Part shown: in pieces, positions 1 through 5,052 of the stretch | Layout of the letters: every line of letters begins with the position of its first letter | Numbering within the stretch: position 1 is the stretch's first letter | DNA from: Rhodospirillales bacterium | GTDB lineage: Bacteria > Pseudomonadota > Alphaproteobacteria > Reyranellales > Reyranellaceae | Assembly: GCA_013205335.1 (NCBI GenBank) | Contig: JABMNB010000342.1 | Span: 1 to 5,052 of the forward strand | Direction: 5' to 3' | Length of the DNA: 5,052 bases | Program-made: the position numbers and the translations under genes | The notes under the pieces: model-generated | Told to the model about the DNA's origin: nothing | Database searches by the model: none | What the model saw: only the letters and a program-made list of their open reading frames with translations

Positions 1-206
1 TCCGGCTTCTGCGTCGGGTTCAGGCCGATGGCACGGGCCGAGCGCACGACACGTTCCGCATGGAGGTCGAGGTCGGGGCCGCAGCCCTCGAATGCCCGGC
101 CGCCGTCGAATACCATGGATCCCAGCCAGAAGGCGTGGTCGCGCGGGCCCAGGATCGCCGGGTTGCCCTCGTGCCACGTGCCGTTCCAGTAGGTGAGCGT
201 GTCCAT
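1..206 (-). CDS. Branched-chain amino acid aminotransferase-like PLP enzyme (class IV), N-terminal part only
   Basis: Reading the minus strand from the ATG at 206-204 gives 68 codons beginning MDTLTYWNGTWHEGN; the frame is open to the left edge, so the C-terminal part, including the catalytic lysine, lies outside. Residues 20-30 (G-P-R-D-H-A-F-W-L-G-S), the segment F33-D-G-G-R-A-F-E-G41 and the L48-H-x-x-R52 motif match the start of fold-type IV aminotransferases (IlvE/D-amino-acid aminotransferase/aminodeoxychorismate lyase family). By alignment from memory, R52 corresponds to the Arg of E. coli IlvE (R59) that contacts the PLP phosphate. The family is cytosolic and usually about 290-310 residues. 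The branched-chain substrate is inferred from overall resemblance and cannot be proven from this fragment; a D-amino-acid or (R)-amine transaminase remains possible. The start is supported by a GAGGG just upstream. The gene diverges from the EamA transporter, with 42 bases between start codons. Confidence 0.82.
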   Translation of the reverse strand, partial: MDTLTYWNGTWHEGNPAILGPRDHAFWLGSMVFDGGRAFEGCGPDLDLHAERVVRSARAIGLNPTQKP

Positions 207-210
207 TTTT

Positions 211-215
211 CCCTC
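211..215 (-). promoter_or_regulatory. Ribosome binding site of the aminotransferase-like gene
   Basis: On the minus strand the sequence reads GAGGGAAAA directly before the ATG at 206-204. This purine-rich Shine-Dalgarno-like element, spaced 4 bases from the start, is what fixes the start codon. Confidence 0.55.
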
Positions 216-248
216 GTACGTTCTCGAAGCTGGCGGACATAGCAGACG

Positions 249-1130
249 ATGAGCGGCGCGGCCAACCTCGCCCCCATGCTCCTGGCGCTGGGTGCCGCCT
301 TCTGCTTTGCACTGGCGCTGATCCTGACGCAGTTCGGGTTGCGGACCATGCCGTCCTGGCGTTCGCCGCTCTATTCGATCGGTGGCGCATTGGTCGTGGC
401 CTGGATGGCTGCGATCGTGTTCGTGGACTGGAGCAGCTTCAATCTCGACGCGGCGCTGATCTTCGCCGGAGTGGGCTGCATCTTCCCGGTCGTGGTGTCG
501 ATCCTCTCGGTTCGCTCGAACGAGCGACTGGGGCCGGCGGTGGCCGGCGCCGTGGGCAACGTGACGCCAATCTTCGCCGTGCTGGGCGCGGTGCTGTTCC
601 TCGGCGAGCATCTCGGCCTGCTGCAACTCGCGGGTCTGGCTATGGTGGTGGGCGGCGTGGCGCTCCTGGCGCTGCGCGGCGGTGCCGGCGGCCGGCACTG
701 GTCGGTCTGGGTGCTGGGCCTGCCGCTTGCGGCCGCGCTGGTGCGCGGCGCGATCCAGCCGGCAATCAAGACCGGGCTCGCGCTGTGGCACGAGCCGCTG
801 GCCGCCGCCGCGATCGGCTACGCGCTCTCGACCATGGTGATCATGTCGCTGGTCGGGCGTCGTGCGCTGAGAGAAGGACCCGCGATCCGCAGTGGCGTGC
901 TGTGGTTCCTGTGCGTCGGCTTTGCCAACGGGTGCGCCACCTTCCTTCTCTACGCGGCGCTCGGGCTGGGCTCCATCACCGTCGTCGCGCCGCTGGTCGC
1001 GCTCTTTCCCCTGATGGGCGTGGTGATGAGTCTCATCTTCCTGCGCGGTGAGCAGCTTCATGCGATCGGTCTGCTCGGCATCCTCGTGAGCGTGGCCGGC
1101 GTCATTCTCCTGCTCGTTGGTGGAACCTGA
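249..1130 (+). CDS. DMT superfamily (EamA) inner-membrane transporter
   Basis: This 293-residue, strongly hydrophobic protein has about ten predicted membrane helices, near residues 9-29, 39-60, 68-87, 96-118, 123-142, 152-170, 183-202, 216-236, 241-265 and 271-291. It shows the internal duplication of two EamA domains. Each repeat ends with the family pattern of an aromatic/Leu-rich helix, a Gly-Glu turn and a Gly-rich helix: F117-L-G-E120 followed by G129...G135-G136-V in repeat 1, and F264-L-R-G-E268 followed by G274...G284-V in repeat 2. Length and architecture are normal for the family. Members move small metabolites, often exporting amino acids, and the substrate cannot be read from sequence. 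The ATG at 249 has only a weak GGCGG upstream; M10 (ATG at 276) is an alternative that keeps all helices. The gene diverges from the aminotransferase and sits 93 bases before the sugar-acid dehydratase on the same strand, so a role in moving amino acids or sugar acids is a contextual guess. Confidence 0.9.
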   Translation: MSGAANLAPMLLALGAAFCFALALILTQFGLRTMPSWRSPLYSIGGALVVAWMAAIVFVDWSSFNLDAALIFAGVGCIFPVVVSILSVRSNERLGPAVAGAVGNVTPIFAVLGAVLFLGEHLGLLQLAGLAMVVGGVALLALRGGAGGRHWSVWVLGLPLAAALVRGAIQPAIKTGLALWHEPLAAAAIGYALSTMVIMSLVGRRALREGPAIRSGVLWFLCVGFANGCATFLLYAALGLGSITVVAPLVALFPLMGVVMSLIFLRGEQLHAIGLLGILVSVAGVILLLVGGT

Positions 1131-1223
1131 GCGGAATCTGTTGCCGCAGGCTGGCGGCGTACTAAGGTCTGCTGATCGACGTCAAGACGGTCGACACGGA
1201 CGACGGCCTCGGAGGAAACACAA
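1131..1223 (+). promoter_or_regulatory. Intergenic region before the dehydratase, with short palindromes
   Basis: The 93 bases between transporter and dehydratase hold a small GCCGC/GCGGC hairpin (1143-1147 with 1154-1158, 6-base loop) without a T-run, so it is not a convincing intrinsic terminator. They also hold a cluster of short symmetric motifs at 1178-1195: CGTC-AA-GACG at 1180-1189 and GTCGAC at 1190-1195. The cluster could be a regulator site close to the dehydratase start, but such short palindromes arise easily at this GC content. I found no -35/-10 pair with acceptable match and spacing. Confidence 0.2.
1211..1216 (+). promoter_or_regulatory. Strong ribosome binding site of the dehydratase
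   Basis: GGAGGA lies 7 bases before the ATG at 1224. This near-perfect Shine-Dalgarno at good spacing is the strongest in the window and decides the start of the UxaA-family gene. Confidence 0.85.
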
Positions 1224-2735
1224 ATGACCGCTCCACTCACCATCCGACTGCATCCCGCCGACAACGTCGTCGTGGCACGTATGGACATCCTGCCCGGCAC
1301 GCAGATCGAGGGAGACGTCGCGGCGGCCCAGCGCGTGCCGCCCGGTCACAAGATTCTCACGCGGCCGGTGAAGCAGGGCGAGCCGCTGCGCAAGTACAAC
1401 CAGATCATCGGCTTCTCGACCGAGGATCTCCCGGCCGGCACGCACATCCATACGCACAACTGCGTCATGGGCGAGTTCGAGCGCGACTATGCGTTCTGCA
1501 GCGATGCCCATGCGACGGATTTCATCGTGCCGGCCGCCACCTTCCAGGGCTATCGCCGGGCGGACGGCCGTGCCGCGACGCGCAACTACATCGGCATCGT
1601 GACGACGGTGAATTGCTCGGCTGCAACCAGCCGCATGATCGCGTCGAGGCTCGAACCGTTGCTGGCGCAGTTCCCGAACATCGACGGTGTCGTGCCGCTG
1701 ACACATGGCGGCGGCTGCGGCATGGCCTCGTCGGGTCTCGAGATGGACGTACTGCGTCGCACGCTCGCAGGCTACACCAGGCATCCCAACATGGCGGCAG
1801 TCGTGGTGCTCGGACTCGGCTGCGAGACCAACCAGATTTCCGGGCTGATGAATGCCGAGGGACTCAAGGAGGGGCCGAGACTCATTCCGATGGCGATTCA
1901 GGACGAGGGCGGCGTCTCCAAGACCGTGATGCGCGCCGTGGGATTTCTGAAGGACATTTTGCCCGATGCCAACGAAGTCAAACGCGAGGCGATTCCGGCC
2001 AGCGAGCTGATCCTGGCTTTGCAGTGCGGCGGTTCGGACGGCTACTCCGGCATCTCGGCCAATCCCGCGCTGGGCGCGGCCGTCGATCTTCTGGTGCGCA
2101 ACGGCGGGACCGCGGTTCTGTCGGAGACGCCTGAAATCTATGGCGCGGAGCATCTGCTGACGCGCCGCGCGGCCAGCCAGGAAATCGGCGAGAAGATCGT
2201 CGCGCGCATCCGTTGGTGGGAAGACCATTGTGCTCGTACCGGCGGTGAGATGAACAACAATCCGTCGCCCGGCAACAAGGCGGGCGGCCTCACGACCATT
2301 CTCGAGAAATCTTTGGGCGCAGTTGCGAAAGGCGGCACGACCAATCTGGTCGACGTCTACGAATATGCAGAGCCGATTACCGCAAAAGGGTTCGTCTACA
2401 TGGACTCGCCCGGCTACGACCCGGTGTCGGCCACGGGGCAGGTCGCGGGTGGCGCCAATGTCCTGTGCTTCACGACGGGCCGCGGCAGTGTGTTCGGCTG
2501 CAAGCCGACACCGTCCCTCAAGCTTGCGACGAATACCTCGCTCTATCGTCGCATGACTGACGACATGGACATCAATTGCGGGACGATCGTCGATGGCGAA
2601 GAGACGATCCAGGAGAATGGCCGCCGCATCTTCGACCTTATTCTCGCCACGGCCTCGGGGCACAAAACCAAGTCTGAAGTCTTGGGGATCGGAGACGACG
2701 AGTTCGAGCCCTGGAAGATCGGCGCGACAATGTGA
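1224..2735 (+). CDS. UxaA/GarD-family sugar-acid dehydratase (altronate or galactarate dehydratase-like)
   Basis: This 503-residue cytosolic enzyme has the full family architecture: an N-terminal SAF-like domain (about residues 5-80, ending H75-I-H-T-H-N79) and then the UxaA core (about 105-500). Conserved family blocks are visible: G109-Y-R-x-A-D-G...R120-N; V129-N-C131; T160-H-G-G-G-C165-G; L197-G-L-G-C-E201; Q267-C-G-G-S-D-G...S276-x-N280; S300-E-T-P-E; N346-P-S-P-G-N-K-A-G; F416-T-T-G-R-G; D447-M-D-I-N-C-G; and the C-terminal W497-K-I-G. The family dehydrates hexonates or aldarates (UxaA: D-altronate to 2-keto-3-deoxygluconate; GarD: galactarate to a 5-keto-4-deoxy product), so this is probably a sugar-acid catabolic enzyme. 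From recalled E. coli sequences, the HTHN motif resembles UxaA while the segment around D447 resembles GarD, so I do not assign a substrate or symbol. Length is close to UxaA (about 495) and GarD (about 523), with no break. No other gene of either pathway is present; the upstream EamA transporter may be functionally linked. Confidence 0.92.
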   Translation: MTAPLTIRLHPADNVVVARMDILPGTQIEGDVAAAQRVPPGHKILTRPVKQGEPLRKYNQIIGFSTEDLPAGTHIHTHNCVMGEFERDYAFCSDAHATDFIVPAATFQGYRRADGRAATRNYIGIVTTVNCSAATSRMIASRLEPLLAQFPNIDGVVPLTHGGGCGMASSGLEMDVLRRTLAGYTRHPNMAAVVVLGLGCETNQISGLMNAEGLKEGPRLIPMAIQDEGGVSKTVMRAVGFLKDILPDANEVKREAIPASELILALQCGGSDGYSGISANPALGAAVDLLVRNGGTAVLSETPEIYGAEHLLTRRAASQEIGEKIVARIRWWEDHCARTGGEMNNNPSPGNKAGGLTTILEKSLGAVAKGGTTNLVDVYEYAEPITAKGFVYMDSPGYDPVSATGQVAGGANVLCFTTGRGSVFGCKPTPSLKLATNTSLYRRMTDDMDINCGTIVDGEETIQENGRRIFDLILATASGHKTKSEVLGIGDDEFEPWKIGATM

Positions 2736-2946
2736 ACGGCGGCCGGGAGCCGAATTGAACTTGAGGCGTTACGATACTCACATGCAGCCCGGCTACTCAC
2801 GCACCTGTATTTGCCCTGGCGGCCCAGCCGACAGCGGGCACGGACGCCGCCACGCGGTTCGCCGAAGCACCCGGTTGTCGCAGACGGCTGCAACAAGCGC
2901 TCCGTCAGCGCGCATTCGTGTGCTCGTTCAACAGCCCGGGAGAGAG
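2736..2946 (+). promoter_or_regulatory. Non-coding leader region upstream of the cold-shock gene
   Basis: These 211 bases separate the dehydratase stop from the cold-shock start and hold no recognisable gene. A long leader fits what is known of cspA-type mRNAs, whose structured 5' UTRs control cold-dependent translation; that this applies here is inference. TTGAAC (2755-2760), TTGAGG (2761-2766) and GATACT (2773-2778) are promoter-like hexamers, but their spacing (12 bases or less) is wrong for a sigma-70 pair, so no promoter is called. Just after the dehydratase stop, CGGC (2737-2740) can pair with GCCG (2749-2752), but no T-run follows, so no Rho-independent terminator is supported. The csp reading frame is open through this whole stretch, with an in-frame ATG at 2782, but the encoded residues look unlike any cold-shock domain. 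Confidence 0.4.
2817..2852 (+). other. Seven-base-pair stem-loop in the csp leader
   Basis: TGGCGGC (2817-2823) is exactly complementary to GCCGCCA (2846-2852), with a 22-base loop that can form a further GCC/GGC pairing (2827-2829 with 2837-2839). A second small hairpin, GCGCT/AGCGC (2897-2901 with 2907-2911, loop CCGTC), lies 35 bases before the csp start. These may be RNA structures of the leader; stems of this length are not rare in GC-rich DNA. Confidence 0.3.
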
Positions 2947-3153
2947 ATGGCTGCAGGCACGGTCAAGTGGTTCAACGGAACCAAGGGATTTGGCTTCATC
3001 CAGCCGGACGACGGCGGCAAGGACGTGTTCGTCCATATCAGCGCGGTGGAGCGCTCGGGCATGAACGGCCTCAACGAGGGCCAGAAGACCGCCTACGAAG
3101 TTGCCACCGAGCGCGGCCGTTCGGCTGCGGTCAATCTCAAAGCGTTCGACTGA
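2947..3153 (+). CDS. cspA: Cold-shock domain protein (CspA family)
   Basis: This 68-residue protein is a single cold-shock domain (five-stranded OB-fold) of normal family length. It begins MAAGTVKWFNGTKGFGFI, with the RNA-binding motifs RNP1 (K13-G-F-G-F-I18) and RNP2 (V27-F-V-H-I-S32), and the flanking W8, F9 and F28 of the nucleic-acid-binding surface. The family binds single-stranded RNA/DNA and acts as an RNA chaperone in the cytoplasm; cold induction is typical of some but not all paralogues and cannot be decided here. The sequence is of the alphaproteobacterial type. The start at 2947 is chosen because the domain begins there and a purine-rich GGGAGAG precedes it closely; in-frame upstream ATGs (e.g. 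2782) would add an unrelated arginine- and serine-rich tail. The stop is 4 bases before the GNAT gene, suggesting co-transcription. The symbol is given at family level. Confidence 0.95.
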   Translation: MAAGTVKWFNGTKGFGFIQPDDGGKDVFVHISAVERSGMNGLNEGQKTAYEVATERGRSAAVNLKAFD

Positions 3154-3157
3154 AGAC

Positions 3158-3616
3158 ATGAGAGTCGTTCCTCTCGTCGAACGTCCCGACCTCGCAGAGC
3201 AGGTCTCCGTCTGGGGTTTCGACGAGTGGGGACACCTCGACCCGGGGCAAACGCTCGACCAGCGTCGGGCCAGGATCCAGGGCAAGATGAATGTCGACCG
3301 GGTGCCGATCGCATTCGTCGCTCTGGGTGACGATGGCGATATCGTCGGCACGGCGTCGTTGATCTTCGATGACCTCGAGGGCGATCCGCGAAATCCCTGG
3401 CTCGCAAGCGTCTACGTTCCGCCCGAGCATCGCAGGAAAGGCGTGGCGTCGGTGCTGGTCGGTGCCGTCGAGGACGCTGCGCGGCGGATCGGCTACGACC
3501 GCCTGTACCTCTTCACGACGTCGGCCGCCTCGCTTTATGCGGGGCTGGGCTGGAGGGCGCTTGAGCTGTGCGACTATCGCGGCGAACATGTCCAGGTAAT
3601 GGACAAGTCGCTGTGA
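3158..3616 (+). CDS. GNAT-family N-acetyltransferase
   Basis: This 152-residue protein has the GNAT fold (about residues 45-150). The central block W81-L-A-S-V-Y-V-P-P-E is followed by the acetyl-CoA pyrophosphate-binding loop R92-R-K-G-V-A97 (motif A, R/Q-x-x-G-x-G/A) and helix A98-A108. Further on is the motif B-like Y127-A-G-L-G-W132 typical of the C-terminal strand. It presumably transfers an acetyl group from acetyl-CoA to an amine on a small molecule or protein; the acceptor is unknown. The ATG at 3158 is chosen because it starts 4 bases after the csp stop and the protein then begins MRVVPLVERPDLAEQV, a usual GNAT first strand. The same frame is open back to 3101 inside csp, but that would overlap csp by 53 bases and add 19 unrelated residues. 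There is no strong Shine-Dalgarno, so translation may be coupled to csp. The amidase follows after 10 bases. Confidence 0.88.
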   Translation: MRVVPLVERPDLAEQVSVWGFDEWGHLDPGQTLDQRRARIQGKMNVDRVPIAFVALGDDGDIVGTASLIFDDLEGDPRNPWLASVYVPPEHRRKGVASVLVGAVEDAARRIGYDRLYLFTTSAASLYAGLGWRALELCDYRGEHVQVMDKSL

Positions 3617-3621
3617 AGGAG
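3616..3621 (+). promoter_or_regulatory. Ribosome binding site of the amidase gene
   Basis: AAGGAG lies 5 bases before the ATG at 3627, and its first base is the last base of the GNAT stop codon. The overlap supports the amidase start and a shared transcript with the GNAT gene. Confidence 0.75.
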
Positions 3622-3626
3622 CCCGC

Positions 3627-5021
3627 ATGCCATCCGACCTGCACTATCTGTCGCTCGACGAGGTCGCGCGGCGCCTGAAGGCGCGCAAGCTGACATCCGT
3701 CGAACTGACCCGTTCGATGCTCGATCGCATCGGCAAGTTCGATCCCAAGCTCGGGAGCTACGCGACCCTGACCGCCGACCGCGCGTTGGCCGATGCGGCG
3801 CGCCTCGATGCCGAGACCGCCGCAGGCACCTCGCGCGGGCCGCTGCACGGCGTGCCGATCGCGGTCAAGGATCTCTGCAACACCGAGGGCATTGCGACGG
3901 CGGCGGGCATGGACATCCATCGAGGCAACGTGCCCTCCCGGGATGCGACCGTGGTGAAGCGGCTGAAGCAGGCCGGGGCCGTGATCCTCGGCAAGCTGCA
4001 GATGACAGAGGGCGCCTATGGCGCCCATCACCCGAACATTCCCGCTCCGCTCAATCCCTGGAACGCAGCCTATTGGACGGGCTCGTCCTCGTCGGGCTCC
4101 GGCGCAGCCACGGCGGCCGGCCTCTGCTTTGCCTCGCTGGGCTCCGACACCGGCGGATCGATCCGCTTTCCCTCGACCATGAACGGGCTGTCGGGACTGA
4201 AGCCCACCTGGGGGCGCGTGAGCCGCGCCGGCGTCTTCGCGCTGGCCGAGTCGCTGGACCATATCGGCCCCATGACGCGCAGCGCTCTCGACGCAGCGAT
4301 CGTGCTCGGCGTGATCGCGGGCGCCGACGCCGAGGACCCGACGTCGGTCGGCCTCCCGGTGCCCGACTATGCCGCGTCGATCGACGCAGGCGTGCGCGGC
4401 AGGCGCATTGGACTCGCCACCAACATGCATGGGCTCGACGATGATGCGCGGCGTGCGCTCGACGGCGCCATGGAAGCACTGAAGAATGCAGGCGCCATCC
4501 TCGTCGATGTGAGATTGCCCGATGGCTTCGACCAGGGGGCCCGCGACTGGGTGCCGCTCTGTGGCGTCGAGGCGGCAGTGGCACACGAAGCTACCTATCC
4601 GTCGCGGGCGGCCGCGTACGGGCCGGTGCTCTCCGGCCTGCTCGAGCAGGGCCGCCGTCTGTCGGCGATGGAGCTTGCCAAGATGCAATTGCGCCGTGCG
4701 GCGCTCACCGGAGAACTCAATCGCCTGCTGGCATCTCTCGACCTGCTTCTGATGCCGGTGATGGCGAAAGCCGCGTGGTCGACCGAGGCGCTGCTGGCAG
4801 CGGGGCGCGATCCCGAAGCCGTCGCAGGACGACTGCGCTATACGGCGCCCTTCGATCTAAGCGGCCATCCGACATTGACCCTGCCCGGCGGCATGACCGC
4901 CGAATGTGTGCCGGTAGGCTTCCAGATCGTCGGAAAAGCCTTCGATGAGGGGCCGATCCTGGCGGCCGGCCATGCCTATCAGCAGCAGACCGACTGGCAT
5001 TTGAGGCGACCGCCGCTCTAG
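3627..5021 (+). CDS. Amidase signature family hydrolase
   Basis: This 464-residue protein has the complete amidase-signature core. The Ser-cisSer-Lys triad can be placed at K81 (in I78-A-V-K-D-L), S154 (in G152-S-S-S-S-G157) and S178 (in G172-S-D-T-G-G-S178-I-R-F-P182). The 24-residue distance between the two serines equals that recalled for malonamidase E2 (S131/S155) and FAAH (S217/S241). The Gly-Ser-rich stretch from 152 to 183 fits the family signature except for S153, where Gly, Ala or Val is usual. The C-terminal T407-A-P-F-D-L-S-G-H-P-T-L-T-L-P and V430-G-F-Q-I-V-G blocks are also typical. The family hydrolyses amides to acid plus ammonia, and the substrate is not predictable. It is unlikely to be the tRNA amidotransferase subunit GatA, because no gatB or gatC is adjacent. 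No signal peptide is seen, so it is probably cytosolic. It follows the GNAT gene by 10 bases and is likely the third gene of a csp-led transcript. Confidence 0.93.
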   Translation: MPSDLHYLSLDEVARRLKARKLTSVELTRSMLDRIGKFDPKLGSYATLTADRALADAARLDAETAAGTSRGPLHGVPIAVKDLCNTEGIATAAGMDIHRGNVPSRDATVVKRLKQAGAVILGKLQMTEGAYGAHHPNIPAPLNPWNAAYWTGSSSSGSGAATAAGLCFASLGSDTGGSIRFPSTMNGLSGLKPTWGRVSRAGVFALAESLDHIGPMTRSALDAAIVLGVIAGADAEDPTSVGLPVPDYAASIDAGVRGRRIGLATNMHGLDDDARRALDGAMEALKNAGAILVDVRLPDGFDQGARDWVPLCGVEAAVAHEATYPSRAAAYGPVLSGLLEQGRRLSAMELAKMQLRRAALTGELNRLLASLDLLLMPVMAKAAWSTEALLAAGRDPEAVAGRLRYTAPFDLSGHPTLTLPGGMTAECVPVGFQIVGKAFDEGPILAAGHAYQQQTDWHLRRPPL

Positions 5022-5040
5022 AGGCGCCGCAAGAGGGAGC

Positions 5041-5052
5041 GTGGACGCTGAA
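5041..5052 (+). CDS. Possible start of a further gene (GTG start), cut by the window edge
   Basis: Twenty bases after the amidase stop, a GTG at 5041 follows a purine-rich GAGGGAG (5033-5039). The frame reads (M)-D-A-E to the edge. The Shine-Dalgarno-like element and the tight spacing suggest a fourth co-directional gene, but only four codons are visible, the spacing to the GTG is short, and nothing can be said about the product. Confidence 0.25.

Noticed and set aside
60..242. A 60-codon plus-strand open frame over the left end
   Set aside because: It overlaps the minus-strand aminotransferase fragment, which has clear family motifs and a Shine-Dalgarno; the plus-strand translation has none.
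1143..1158. A GCCGC/GCGGC hairpin as terminator of the transporter gene
   Set aside because: The stem has only 5 pairs and no T-run follows, so it does not qualify as an intrinsic terminator.
1141..1165. TTGCCG (1141-1146) with TACTAA (1160-1165) as a promoter for the dehydratase
   Set aside because: The spacer is only 13 bases and the -10 matches poorly (3 of 6), so it is not a credible sigma-70 promoter.
1182..2663. A 493-codon open frame on the minus strand, almost fully antisense to the dehydratase
   Set aside because: Its translation is rich in Arg, Ala, His and Asp with no recognisable family motif, whereas the plus-strand frame carries many conserved UxaA-family blocks. Long antisense frames are expected in GC-rich coding DNA with G/C at third positions.
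3101..3157. An N-terminal extension of the GNAT protein starting inside csp
   Set aside because: The extra 19 residues are simply the out-of-frame reading of the end of csp. The ATG at 3158 gives a normal-length GNAT with its usual first strand.
3513..4688. A 391-codon open frame on the minus strand antisense to the amidase
   Set aside because: It has low-complexity Arg/Gly/His/Ala composition and no domain signature. It also runs into the end of the GNAT gene, so it is a GC-driven shadow of the amidase frame.
1..5052. CRISPR arrays, tRNA or rRNA genes, insertion sequences, or toxin-antitoxin and defence genes
   Set aside because: Reading both strands showed no regularly spaced repeats, no tRNA-like cloverleaf, no transposase or integrase motif, and no defence-type domains. 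Nearly all of the sequence is explained by six conserved protein families.

Overview
The window is GC-rich DNA, with G/C dominating codon third positions. The protein sequences look alphaproteobacterial, perhaps from a soil or plant-associated lineage near Hyphomicrobiales or Rhodospirillales. The best clues are the cold-shock protein, which has the N-terminus typical of that class, and the class-IV aminotransferase, whose N-terminus resembles Bradyrhizobium-type homologues. The assignment rests on recalled protein character; no search was run. I see no rRNA, tRNA, CRISPR, insertion sequence, integrase or phage gene.

Layout. Bases 1-206 (minus strand) hold the first 68 codons of a branched-chain-aminotransferase-like PLP enzyme that runs off the left edge. 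Forty-two bases away, on the plus strand, a ten-helix DMT/EamA transporter (249-1130) diverges from it. A 93-base gap follows, ending in a strong Shine-Dalgarno, and then a full-length sugar-acid dehydratase of the UxaA/GarD family (1224-2735). A 211-base non-coding leader (2736-2946) precedes a compact cluster: a 68-residue cold-shock protein (2947-3153), a GNAT acetyltransferase (3158-3616, 4 bases later) and an amidase-signature hydrolase (3627-5021, 10 bases later). The last 31 bases carry a purine-rich motif and a possible GTG start of another gene.

How the genes may work together. The transporter and dehydratase could form a small sugar-acid uptake or efflux and catabolism unit, but the rest of a hexuronate or galactarate pathway is not visible and the substrate is open. 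The csp-GNAT-amidase spacing suggests one transcript headed by the cold-shock gene. Such an arrangement would place two small-molecule-modifying enzymes under the csp leader.

Overall this is a chromosomal metabolic region of recognisable families. I found no convincing evidence of an undescribed system. The most interesting points are the csp-led cluster with its structured leader and the mixed UxaA/GarD character of the dehydratase.
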